Source: Endomicrobium sp. (GTDB lineage: Bacteria > Elusimicrobiota > Endomicrobiia > Endomicrobiales > Endomicrobiaceae). Taken from it: a stretch of 19,663 nt of DNA. Where the stretch lies: assembly GCA_031277075.1 (NCBI GenBank), contig JAISLV010000194.1, positions 1-19,663 of the forward strand, written 5' to 3'. The notes under the pieces are model-generated. The model had not been told where the DNA came from, did no database searches, and saw only the letters and a program-made list of their open reading frames with translations. Made by a program: the position numbers and the translations under genes. Below, in pieces: positions 7,197 to 14,855 of this stretch. Each line of letters begins with the position of its first letter. Position 1 is the stretch's first letter.

Positions 7197-7603
7197 TGAA
7201 TAAAATAAATTTTTTCAATTTCCCAAAAAGCAAAACCGCTCTTTTAAAAAAAGCGGCGTCTGCGGCTTTAAAATCTGAAAAAATAAAAAAATGCGAAATT
7301 AACTTTATTATGGTAAGCGACGCGGAAATTAAAAAGCTCAACGCCGCATACCGCAAAGTCCGGCGCGTTACGGACGTTATTTCGTTTCTTGTGTCAAAAG
7401 ATTTTTTTATCGGGGACGTCTATATTTCAAAAGGGCGCTCTCAAAAAAACGCGTCAAGCTATGGGAACGCTTGGAGCGCGGAATTGTCTTATCTTGTAAT
7501 TCACGGCATTTTGCATTTGTGCGGGTATACGGATTACGACGCTGAAAACAAAACTAAAATGTTTGCAAAACAGGATAAAATATTTAAATGCTTGCTTGGA
7601 TAG
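7196..7603 (+). CDS. ybeY: YbeY endoribonuclease / rRNA maturation factor, variant metal site
   Basis: This 135-residue protein is a short but complete UPF0054 protein. YbeY is a single-strand RNase needed for 16S rRNA 3'-end maturation and 70S quality control. The core is recognisable: ISFLVSKDFFIGDVYIS, where canonical enzymes read DVLSFP and GDI-I, and then the zinc-site motif HGILHLCGYTDYDAE. The usual motif is HGxLHLxGYDH with three histidines. Here the first two are kept and the third is replaced by Asp in GYTD. I recall a similar GYKD form in Bacteroidetes YbeY proteins, so this is probably a functional variant. The start overlaps the stop of the HD gene (TAATG) and the 3' end overlaps the next gene by 16 nt, so translation is coupled. 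Confidence 0.9.
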   Translation: MNKINFFNFPKSKTALLKKAASAALKSEKIKKCEINFIMVSDAEIKKLNAAYRKVRRVTDVISFLVSKDFFIGDVYISKGRSQKNASSYGNAWSAELSYLVIHGILHLCGYTDYDAENKTKMFAKQDKIFKCLLG

Positions 7604-8589
7604 CTTTTATACTGCTTTCCTTTTTCATAGTAGTTTCTTCCCTGATTTCCGCCGCGGAAATCGGCATTACAAGCCTTACAAAGTACAGAGTGAAAAAACT
7701 CATGGCGCAAAAGCCCGCTCTAAAATCCGCGCTTCTTTTGTGGCTTGAATCCCCTCATTATCTTTTAACGGTGATTTTAACTATTAACGTTATAGCCGAT
7801 ATGCTTACAAGTTTTCTTTCTACGTTTTTTTTAACGGAAGTTTTTTATTCCGTAAATAGAATCGCAGTTGAAATAGCGTCTTGGTTTTTTACGTCTTTTG
7901 TTTTGCTCATAATAGGCGAAATAGTCCCTAAATTATACGCGAGGGCAAATTCTGAAAAAGTTACCGTTAAATCTATGCCCGCGCTTTTAAAAATTGAAAG
8001 AATTGCAAAACCGTTTTTGTTTCCCATAATCAAAATTACCGAGTTTTTATCTCCAAAAACTTGCGATATTTCTTCGCAGGGACTTAGCAGAGACGAAATT
8101 CAAACCCTTCTTTCTGAAAGCGTTACAACGCAGGCTATAGATACTGAAACCAGCGGCATGCTTGAGCGCACTTTGCTTTTTGGCGATTTGTCCGTAAAAA
8201 GAATTATGACGCCTTTTTCAAACATTGAATCGGTAGACCTCTCCCTAGACGAAGATGTTTTTTTAGACAGAGCCGTTGAAACCGCCCGCTCTAGAATCCC
8301 CGTGTATATTAAAAATAAAGAAAACATTATCGGATACGTGCATATCAAAGACATTTTATGGGCGTGGAAAGAAAATAAAGGGCATTTTGTAAGAGCTATC
8401 GTCAATCCGCCTTATTATATCGGGGAAAATAAAAAGATAAACGATTTGCTTAAAGAATTTCAAAGCGGAAAAACCCATATCGCTTTTGTCAAAGACGCTT
8501 CTGAAAATATAACGGGAATGGTAACGCTTGAAGACATACTAGAAGAAGTCGTCGGAGAAATTATAGACGAATATGAGTTTGAAAAATGA
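7588..8589 (+). CDS. CNNM/CorC-type DUF21-CBS membrane protein, short form
   Basis: The 333-residue protein has an N-terminal DUF21 transmembrane domain (about 1-140) with three strongly hydrophobic stretches and the family motif IIGEIVPKLYARANSE. Two CBS domains follow (about 210-260 and 270-327): ARSRIPVYIKNKENIIGYVH and GKTHIAFVKDASENITGMVT, then LEDILEEVVGEIIDE. This is the architecture of the hemolysin-C/CorB/CNNM group, several members of which handle Mg2+ or Co2+ export; CBS pairs often bind ATP or AMP. It lacks the C-terminal CorC_HlyC domain of its downstream paralogue, ending six residues after the second CBS domain. The start ATG lies inside ybeY (16-nt overlap) and the stop overlaps the next start (ATGA). 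Confidence 0.88.
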   Translation: MLAWIAFILLSFFIVVSSLISAAEIGITSLTKYRVKKLMAQKPALKSALLLWLESPHYLLTVILTINVIADMLTSFLSTFFLTEVFYSVNRIAVEIASWFFTSFVLLIIGEIVPKLYARANSEKVTVKSMPALLKIERIAKPFLFPIIKITEFLSPKTCDISSQGLSRDEIQTLLSESVTTQAIDTETSGMLERTLLFGDLSVKRIMTPFSNIESVDLSLDEDVFLDRAVETARSRIPVYIKNKENIIGYVHIKDILWAWKENKGHFVRAIVNPPYYIGENKKINDLLKEFQSGKTHIAFVKDASENITGMVTLEDILEEVVGEIIDEYEFEK

Positions 8590-9845
8590 CTATAATAATT
8601 ATTAAAGCCGCCGTCTTTATAATTCTGCTTGCGTCGCTTGGATTTTTTAACGCGGCGGAAACCGCTCTCACAAGCCTTTCAAGCATTTATTTAAAAAGGT
8701 TTAAAGAAAACAATCCTAAACTGCGCGCCGGCATTTTGTATTGGGAGGCAAACACAGGCGAATTGATGACGGCGATGATTGTGGGAATGAATTTATCCGT
8801 AGTGGGCATGGGCGTGGCGGTTTCGTCTCTATCCGTAGACGCCGCCGCTCTTTACGGGTTTAAGCGCGAAGTTTTTGTTTTTACGGCTTCGGGCGCGTCT
8901 ATAATTTTGGCTTTAATTTTTGGGAATATTTTCCCCAAAACTTTCGCCCGCTATAATGCCGAAAAAGTCGCAACGGCGGTTTTGCCTTTTATAATTATAT
9001 TCGGAAAAACGTTTAAGAGCGTTATAAAAGCTCTTACGTCTATATCGGGCGCAATTTTAAATTTATTTCCTAAGAAAAAAGAGAGCGCCGCCGTGAACGC
9101 CGAAGAAATAGATTTCTTACTTTCAAACGAAAAAACGTCGCCGCTTGGCAAACATTCCCGGGAAATAGCCGAAAATATTATGGATTTTGCCGACAAAAGA
9201 ATTTCGCAGGTTATGATACCGCGCCGCGAAATTTTTGCCGTAAATATAGAAGATAAAAAAGAAAACATAATAAACGCTATTATTGAAAGGCAGTATTCAA
9301 GAGTTCCCGTCTACAAAGGCGATTTAAACAATATTATAGGCGTAATTTACAGCAAAGATTTGGCTATAGCGTGGCGCAGTTCCGACGTTATAGCGCTTGA
9401 AGATTTGATAAGACCGGCATATTATGTGCCTGAGAGCGCAAAAATAAATAAAATGCTTAAAGAGTTTAAAACGGGCGAACGCCATATCGCAATAGTCGTA
9501 GACGAGTTCGGCTCTACAATAGGGATAGCTTCAATAGAAGATTTGCTTGAAGAAATAGTCGGGGAAGTTTGGGACGAATACGATATGATGGAAAAAACAA
9601 TTTTACCTTACGGCGACAACGCTTGGCTTGTGCAGGCTTACGAGTCTGTTTTAAATTTAAACGAAGAGCTAAACATAGCGATACCAGAAGACGATTATTC
9701 TACGGTCAACGGCTGGGTATTGGAGCTTTTTGGAAAAATACCGCAAGTCGGCGAAAAAATAAAGTGGAACGATTACGAAATAGAAATTCAAGACGCCGAC
9801 GAGAAAAAAGTGAACAGAATAATTTTAAGGAAAAATAAAAAATAG
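8586..9845 (+). CDS. CNNM/CorC-type DUF21-CBS-CorC_HlyC membrane protein
   Basis: The 419-residue paralogue of the preceding gene has all three modules. They are DUF21 (about 1-145, with LASLGFFNAAETALTSLSSI and NIFPKTFARYNAEK), two CBS domains (about 212-265 and 272-330, with RQYSRVPVYKGDLNNIIGVI and GERHIAIVVDEFGSTIGI) and a C-terminal CorC_HlyC domain (about 345-417, with DDYSTVNGWVLELFGKIPQVGE). The junction LEEIVGEVWDEYD is nearly the family consensus. It is probably an inner-membrane divalent-cation transporter or transport regulator, perhaps working as a heterodimer with its shorter neighbour; that pairing is inference from adjacency and coupling. Its ATG overlaps the upstream stop by four bases. 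An intrinsic terminator lies about 85 bp downstream. Confidence 0.9.
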   Translation: MTIIIIKAAVFIILLASLGFFNAAETALTSLSSIYLKRFKENNPKLRAGILYWEANTGELMTAMIVGMNLSVVGMGVAVSSLSVDAAALYGFKREVFVFTASGASIILALIFGNIFPKTFARYNAEKVATAVLPFIIIFGKTFKSVIKALTSISGAILNLFPKKKESAAVNAEEIDFLLSNEKTSPLGKHSREIAENIMDFADKRISQVMIPRREIFAVNIEDKKENIINAIIERQYSRVPVYKGDLNNIIGVIYSKDLAIAWRSSDVIALEDLIRPAYYVPESAKINKMLKEFKTGERHIAIVVDEFGSTIGIASIEDLLEEIVGEVWDEYDMMEKTILPYGDNAWLVQAYESVLNLNEELNIAIPEDDYSTVNGWVLELFGKIPQVGEKIKWNDYEIEIQDADEKKVNRIILRKNKK

Positions 9846-9928
9846 GCTATTTTGACTGCCGCCTTTCATTCCCTCAAAGCGTCGCGCTGCTTCTCCCCCC
9901 AAAAAACCAAACCTCAAACATTGCTTTT

Positions 9929-9954
9929 GGGTTTTTCTAAAAACCCGCTTTTTT
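9929..9954 (+). terminator. Intrinsic terminator of the 7TM-HD/ybeY/CNNM operon
   Basis: GGGTTTTT-CT-AAAAACCC (9929-9946) forms an 8-bp stem and is followed by GCTTTTTT. In practice the loop will be larger than two bases. The rest of the 215-bp convergent gap 9846-10060 has no gene. A second weak palindrome, CCCGTTTTAAAAAAGGG (10004-10020), may serve the opposing minus-strand gene. Confidence 0.6.
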
Positions 9955-10060
9955 AAGGAATAGACAAGGCGGCGGAAAAACGCCCTGTTTGACAAGGTCT
10001 TTGCCCGTTTTAAAAAAGGGAAATTTGTTAGATTTTTAGATAGACTCTTTGCGGATTAGA

Positions 10061-10966
10061 TTACCACGGCATAATTTTGTGCCACCATGGGCGGTTTTTG
10101 CTTTCTAAAACTTTTAGGAGTTTGTCGTTTTTTATTTTTACAAGACCCGTAATTGAAGGCGCAAAAGTTAAATGTATTTCGCAAATGCCGTCTTGCGCAG
10201 TTAAAACTTTTTTTACGCTTGAGGCAAAAGGTATCATGCTTGCGCCTTTTTTAGCGCCGATGAGGTTTGCTATGTAATGGGCTATGTCTCTTTGGTCGGT
10301 TATTAAAGATAAAACCGCGTCGCCTTCGCTTATTTTTTCTGCGGGTTTCCCGTTTGCGTCTTCAAGAATTTCCGCGTCAAGCTGAACAAAGCCCAAATCG
10401 TATCCCGTAAAGACAGCGTCGCGTTTTAACTTGTCAAAACCCGGCAATTTTTTAAATTGGGAAACGCTTAATTCTTCGCTTGTCGTTTCAATTTCGGCGG
10501 GTTTTGGGCTGAAAAATTTGTTTATAATTCCGCTTATTTGGACGGAAGATATTTGAGGCAGATCTTTTACGGCGTTTTTTACATAATTTGAAAAGTTTTC
10601 TTCAACGCTTTGCGTATATATTTCCATAGCGCCGGGATCTAAACGCGCTGAAAAAATAGCTTTCTCAAAAGAAAACCAATCTTGCTGCGCGGATATTTCA
10701 TATACGGACGGATTATGCGACAAAACCGCGCTTGAACGTAAAATCTCGGCAGTTTTCATATTTACCGCTATTTGCATAAGCCCGTAAATATTTTCCGCAG
10801 GCAAAATAAGTTTTATTTTAAACGCGGTAATATATTTCAGCAAAACGCCAAGTTTAGTGATAGCTTTTTCAATGTCTCCGCCTGCCAAAGACAAAGCCAG
10901 TTCCGCCTCTCTTTGCTCGCAGCCCGTTTCTGTCATCAATAATTGAATTTGTTCTTTTTGTTTCAT
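10061..10966 (-). CDS. Conserved-looking hypothetical protein with an N-terminal UBA-like domain
   Basis: I do not recognise this 301-residue soluble protein as a whole. Residues about 5-38 (LLMTETGCEQREAELALSLA, then GGDIEKAITKLG) look like a UBA or TS-N three-helix domain, as found at the N-terminus of EF-Ts and the C-terminus of archaeal NAC: a G-C motif, alternating hydrophobics and GGD-x-E-x-A. The remainder is a mixed alpha/beta region with no transmembrane segment, signal peptide or catalytic motif I can name. It has a D/E-rich middle and a basic, tryptophan-containing tail (NRPWWHKIMPW). The start ATG at 10966 has no clear Shine-Dalgarno sequence; an internal ATG at codon 11 is an alternative. 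It is separated from xer by a 498-bp repeat island and transcribed towards the CNNM operon. A role in translation or nascent-chain handling is only a guess from the UBA-like part. Confidence 0.7.
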   Translation of the reverse strand: MKQKEQIQLLMTETGCEQREAELALSLAGGDIEKAITKLGVLLKYITAFKIKLILPAENIYGLMQIAVNMKTAEILRSSAVLSHNPSVYEISAQQDWFSFEKAIFSARLDPGAMEIYTQSVEENFSNYVKNAVKDLPQISSVQISGIINKFFSPKPAEIETTSEELSVSQFKKLPGFDKLKRDAVFTGYDLGFVQLDAEILEDANGKPAEKISEGDAVLSLITDQRDIAHYIANLIGAKKGASMIPFASSVKKVLTAQDGICEIHLTFAPSITGLVKIKNDKLLKVLESKNRPWWHKIMPW

Positions 10967-11000
10967 AGTTTTAAAGATAAAACTGAAAAATAAACTGCAG

Positions 11001-11113
11001 ACCTTGAAAGAGACCCTGAAAGAGATACTGAAACAGACACTGAAAGAGACCCTGAAACAAGTTCAGGGTGACGCATTCGCGTCAGTTTTGGGTGACGCTT
11101 CTCGTCAGTTCTA
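11001..11113 (+). repeat. Composite repeat: five 12-nt units, hairpin, two 24-nt units
   Basis: Five 12-nt units occupy 11001-11060 (ACCTTGAAAGAG, ACCCTGAAAGAG, ATACTGAAACAG, ACACTGAAAGAG, ACCCTGAAACAA). The last opens the hairpin CCCTGAA-ACAAG-TTCAGGG (11050-11068). Two 24-nt units follow (11066-11089 and 11090-11113), the first carrying the intact TGACGC-ATTC-GCGTCA palindrome and the second degraded. It shows the same module order and orientation as 5264-5437. Confidence 0.85.
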
Positions 11114-11143
11114 GTTGTTAATCAGTTGTTGCCTTTGCCGTCA

Positions 11144-11417
11144 TTCTGAATTTATTTCAGAATCTGCTGTTGCTGTTGTCGTTGTGGTCGTTATCATGCC
11201 TCTACGCATCCGTCTTTGCTGTTTCAGCCATTGTCTAGCTGCCTAACTTCCTAGCCGCTTAGCTGCATTTTTGCTCTTTGTCGTTCGCCGTTAAAGACTA
11301 ACGACAGATACTGAAAAAGACCCTGAAAGAGACCCTGAAACAAGTTCAGGGTGACGCGTTCGCGTCAGTTTTGCGCGATGCTTCGCATCGGTTTTGCGCG
11401 GCGTATTCGCGTTATGC
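11144..11417. repeat. Second composite repeat with an inverted left arm and variant 24-nt units
   Basis: The left arm is the hairpin TTCTGAA-TTTAT-TTCAGAA (11144-11162) followed by TCTGCTGTTG. The right arm has three 12-nt units (11307-11342), the hairpin ending at 11351, one canonical 24-nt unit (11349-11372) and two variants. One variant, 23 nt long, is built on CGATGC-TTC-GCATCG (11373-11395); the other has a GCGGCGTATTCGCG core (11396-11417). Between the arms, 11232-11280 holds the CTAGCTGCCTAACTTCCTAG and CTTAGCTGC/TTTTGCTCTTTG repeat also seen at 121-354, 2637-2745 and about 5625. Together with 11001-11113 it fills the 498-bp gap between the UBA-like gene and xer; no gene is seen. Confidence 0.8.
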
Positions 11418-11464
11418 AAGACGGTTTTTTATAGACGCCTCAAACGCAAAAGGCGGCTCTTATT

Positions 11465-12532
11465 TTACTTTGCTCTCGGGTGCGCTTTTTCGTAGACTCT
11501 TTTTAGGCTTTCTACGGTTACGTGAGTGTAAATCTGCGTAGTAACTAAATTTTTATGCCCGAGCATTTCTTGAACGCTTCTTAAATCGCAACCTCTGTCT
11601 AAAATGTGCGTGGCAAAAGTATGGCGCAAAGTGTGAGGGCTTACTTTTTTTGCAAACCCCGCTTTTATAAACCAATTGTGCAAAGCTCTTCTTGCCGTTC
11701 TTTGGTCTAGCCTTTTTGCGCGGACATTTAAAAAAGCGGGCGAGTTAATCTCTGCGGGAAGCTTATTTTGACGCCGTTGTATAATATAATCGCGCATAGC
11801 CTCTAGAGCAGGTTCGCCTATGGGAACTATCCTTTCTTTGCCGCCTTTTCCGAAAACTGTCACAGTATTGCCTAAAAAATCTATATTTTTTATATTGAGA
11901 CGCGCAAGCTCTTCAATGCGCAGCCCGCAGGAATAAAGGAGTTCTATCATGGCTTTGTCGCGCAAAGAGAGTTCTGGTATTTCAAAAAGATTTCTCATTT
12001 CTTCTTCGGTGAGAAACGCGGGCATTTTTTTATCTTTTTTTGGTCCCGACATGCTTCCCATAGGGCTTGCGCTGACGTATTCGTTTAAAGTTAAAAATTT
12101 ATAAAAAGTGCGAAGCGAAGAAAATTTTCTATTGACAGCCGCTTTGCTAAGTTTTTTTTCGCTTAAAAAAGCTAAGTATTTCCTTATAATAGGTTTATTG
12201 GCGTCTAAAAATGAGGCAAACCTTTCTAATGAGGAAAGACTTTCCGGCGAGGGAATTCCTGCAAACAAAGCGAGGTCTCCAAACGGGCAAGAGCCTTTAG
12301 AAGAGGAAAAGTCTGCGCTTTGCAAAAATAAAGCAAAATCTAAAATGTCGGTTTTATACGCTCTTACAGTGTTGTCCGAAAAATTTCTTTCCGCTTTAAG
12401 ATATTTGCTGAAACTCTCTATTTTTTCTTGGTTTTCTTTGCCGATTTTTTCGCTGTATTTTCGGGCGCTTGCTTGACGCTCTTCTGCTTCGGCTTCAAGC
12501 TGTTTGCGGAAACTTCTTTTTCTTTTATCCAT
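11465..12532 (-). CDS. xerC: Tyrosine recombinase, XerC/XerD type
   Basis: The protein has 355 residues from the chosen start. After a charged 37-residue leader come the N-terminal SAM-like core-binding domain (about 38-160, including NFSDNTVRAYKTDI) and the catalytic domain. All active-site residues are present: Arg205 (CGLRIEEL), Lys229 (GKGGKER), His300 and Arg303 (HTLRHTFATH), His326 (LGHKNL) and nucleophile Tyr335 (TTQIYTHV). Xer enzymes resolve chromosome dimers at dif. XerC is suggested only by the dprA-topA neighbourhood; XerD is not excluded. It is longer than the usual ~300 residues because of the leader and a serine-rich insertion at about 72-102. The ATG at 12532 has AGGA seven bases upstream; the ATG at 12547 lacks one. 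Both starts lie inside topA, and no ATG, GTG or TTG was found between the topA stop and the conserved domain. Confidence 0.93.
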   Translation of the reverse strand: MDKRKRSFRKQLEAEAEERQASARKYSEKIGKENQEKIESFSKYLKAERNFSDNTVRAYKTDILDFALFLQSADFSSSKGSCPFGDLALFAGIPSPESLSSLERFASFLDANKPIIRKYLAFLSEKKLSKAAVNRKFSSLRTFYKFLTLNEYVSASPMGSMSGPKKDKKMPAFLTEEEMRNLFEIPELSLRDKAMIELLYSCGLRIEELARLNIKNIDFLGNTVTVFGKGGKERIVPIGEPALEAMRDYIIQRRQNKLPAEINSPAFLNVRAKRLDQRTARRALHNWFIKAGFAKKVSPHTLRHTFATHILDRGCDLRSVQEMLGHKNLVTTQIYTHVTVESLKRVYEKAHPRAK

Positions 12533-14667
12533 TGTAAATTCCTGCATTTAGGAAATGCCGAACAAGTAAGAAACTGCCCTCTTTTGCCTATTCGTTTAAG
12601 CATCATAGAACCGCATTTTCCGCATTTAATATCCGTTTTTTCAGGTTCGGGCTTTATGACTTTGTTTCCGTCTTTATCTATATTATAGGTAGTCTTGCAT
12701 TCGGGGTAACGTTTGCAGGCAAGATAACTTTTTCCTTTAAAGCCGACTTTTTTTATTAAAGGCGAGCCGCATTTATCGCATTTCATATCCGTTTCTTCAG
12801 GTTCGGGAACAGGCTTTCCGTCTTTGCCCAAAGGTATTGTAGTTTTGCACTCGGGATACCCCGAACAGCCCAAAAATCGTCCGTTTCTTGACTCTCTTAT
12901 TACAAGAGGTTTTCCGCATTTAGGACACATTTGCCCGCTTTCTTGCGCCTGAACTTTTTGCCTTTGAAGATTCTTTTCCGCTTCCTTGAGTTCTGCGCTA
13001 AAAGGCGCGTAAAATTCTTTTATGACGTTTTGCCAAACTTCTTTATTGTCGGCTATTTCGTCAAGTTTTTCTTCAATATCGGAAGTGAACTTTATATTGA
13101 TAATATCGCCGAAATGTTTTTTTAAAACGTCGTTGACCACAATGCCCAAATTTGTAGGAAGAAATTTTTTGCCGTCAAGGCGGACGTATAATCTGTCAAG
13201 TATGGTTTTAATCGTAGGCGCGTAAGTGGAAGGTCTGCCTATGCCGTATTCTTCAAGAGCTTTGATAAGGCTTGCTTCGTTATATCTAGGCGGAGCTTCG
13301 GTAAAATGACGTTCGGGCAAAAGGCGCGATAAGTTGAGCGTTTCTCCTTCTTCAAGCTGCGGCAACTTTGACTCTTTTTCTTCTTCTTCAATGTTGTAGA
13401 CTTTTAAAAAACCGTCAAAAATCAAAGAGCTGCCCGACGCTTTAAAAATATAGTTGTTTGCCGAAATTTCCGCAGAAGAGACATTGTATAGAGCGTCTGA
13501 CATTTGGCTTGCCATATACCTTTTCCAAATTAAATCGTAAAGTTTAAATTCGTCGGGCGATAAAAATTGTTTTATCAACTCGGGCAAACGTTTTGGCGAA
13601 GTAGGTCTTATCGCTTCGTGGGCTTCCTGCGCTCCTTTTGTTTTCGTTTTATAAAATCTGGGGGAGGGCGGAACAAAAGTTTCGCCGTATTGCGACGCTA
13701 TAAATTTAAGCGTTTCGCCTTGAACGCTTTTTGCTATGTTTAAAGAGTCAGTTCTCATATAAGTTATCAAACCAGCCGCGCCCGACCCGGCGTTTATTCC
13801 CTCGTAAAGTTTTTGCGCCAGCATCATAGTTTTTGAAGCGGAAAATCCAAGCCGCCTTGAAGCGTCTTGCTGCATAGTAGAGGTCGTATAAGGCGCGTAG
13901 GGGGAACGCTTTCTTTGTTTTGTTTCAACGGATAAAACTTTGTAAGCCGCGTTTTCAAGCTCTTTTAAAATGGCGTCGGACTGTTCTTTATTTTGTATTG
14001 ATAATTTATCGTATTTAACGCCGTTTTTTGAAGCTATACTTGCCTTAAATAAAACCGCGTCGGGCTTTTTTTGGTTAAGTTCGGCTTCAATGCTCCAGTA
14101 TTCAACGGGAACAAATTTTGCAATTTCTTCTTCTCTGTCGCAAATAATCATAACCGCTACGGACTGAACTCTTCCTGCAGAAAGCCCGCGTTTAATTTTT
14201 TTCCATAAAAGAGGCGAAAGCTGATAGCCTAAAAGCCTGTCTAAAATGCGGCGCGCCTGCTGGCTGTCTATTAGTCCAGCGTCCAGCTTTCTGGGGTTTT
14301 GCACCGCTTGCGTTATAGCTTCGGGCGTAATTTCATGGAAAGTTATTCTCTCAATTTTTTCATCCGCCAAATTCAGCGCCTCTTTTAAATGCCAAGCGAT
14401 AGCTTCGCCTTCGCGGTCAAAATCGGTCGCAAGATATATTTTATCCGAAGAGTCGGCGAATTTTTTTAAATCGGAAATAAGTTTTTTTGCCTTTACGATA
14501 TTTACGTAAAAAGGCTTAAAGTTATCTTCAATGTCAATGCCTATTTCGCTTTTGGGCAAATCCCTAATATGCCCGAAAGAACTTTTTACGGTAAAATCTT
14601 TTCCCAAAATTTTGGAAATAGTTTTTTCTTTAGCGGGAGATTCCACAATAACAAGATATTTTCCCAT
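12418..14667 (-). CDS. topA: DNA topoisomerase I (type IA)
   Basis: This 749-residue enzyme relaxes negative supercoils. It opens with the Toprim domain (MGKYLVIVESPAKEKTI, then ATDFDREGEAIAWHL with the acidic metal ligands). The type IA core follows, with catalytic Tyr303 in GLITYMRTDS. Three C4 zinc ribbons come next: Cys581/584/601/607, 630/633/651/657 and 682/685/702/708. The protein ends in a lysine/alanine-rich tail. I chose the ATG at 14667 because AAGGA lies seven bases upstream and the protein then begins exactly like other TopA proteins. The frame stays open for 64 more codons to a TTG at 14859 that overlaps the dprA stop; that lysine-rich extension could be a real alternative N-terminus. 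The last ~115 nt overlap xer in another frame. Confidence 0.96.
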   Translation of the reverse strand: MGKYLVIVESPAKEKTISKILGKDFTVKSSFGHIRDLPKSEIGIDIEDNFKPFYVNIVKAKKLISDLKKFADSSDKIYLATDFDREGEAIAWHLKEALNLADEKIERITFHEITPEAITQAVQNPRKLDAGLIDSQQARRILDRLLGYQLSPLLWKKIKRGLSAGRVQSVAVMIICDREEEIAKFVPVEYWSIEAELNQKKPDAVLFKASIASKNGVKYDKLSIQNKEQSDAILKELENAAYKVLSVETKQRKRSPYAPYTTSTMQQDASRRLGFSASKTMMLAQKLYEGINAGSGAAGLITYMRTDSLNIAKSVQGETLKFIASQYGETFVPPSPRFYKTKTKGAQEAHEAIRPTSPKRLPELIKQFLSPDEFKLYDLIWKRYMASQMSDALYNVSSAEISANNYIFKASGSSLIFDGFLKVYNIEEEEKESKLPQLEEGETLNLSRLLPERHFTEAPPRYNEASLIKALEEYGIGRPSTYAPTIKTILDRLYVRLDGKKFLPTNLGIVVNDVLKKHFGDIINIKFTSDIEEKLDEIADNKEVWQNVIKEFYAPFSAELKEAEKNLQRQKVQAQESGQMCPKCGKPLVIRESRNGRFLGCSGYPECKTTIPLGKDGKPVPEPEETDMKCDKCGSPLIKKVGFKGKSYLACKRYPECKTTYNIDKDGNKVIKPEPEKTDIKCGKCGSMMLKRIGKRGQFLTCSAFPKCRNLQWIKEKEVSANSLKPKQKSVKQAPENTAKKSAKKTKKK

Positions 14668-14855
14668 GTTTTTTCCTTTTAGTACCGGCGTTTTTTTAAT
14701 CTTTAGCAAAACTGCAGGCATAATTTTATTTTGGGTTTTGCCGTTTTTTACTATGAGATTCTTTTTGATTTTGGCAAGGGACGCGGCAAGAATTAATTTA
14801 AGTTTTTGAAAATAGCCTTTAATTTTTTTGTTGAACGTTTCTTTGCTTTGCGTTT

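Noticed and set aside
9569..9838. Arginine-rich 89-codon plus-strand frame
   Set aside because: It lies wholly inside the CorC_HlyC-domain gene in another frame, has no domain character, and is a shadow.
12533..12547. ATG at 12547 as the xer start
   Set aside because: It has no Shine-Dalgarno sequence; the ATG 15 bases later has AGGA at proper spacing. The overlap with topA exists either way.
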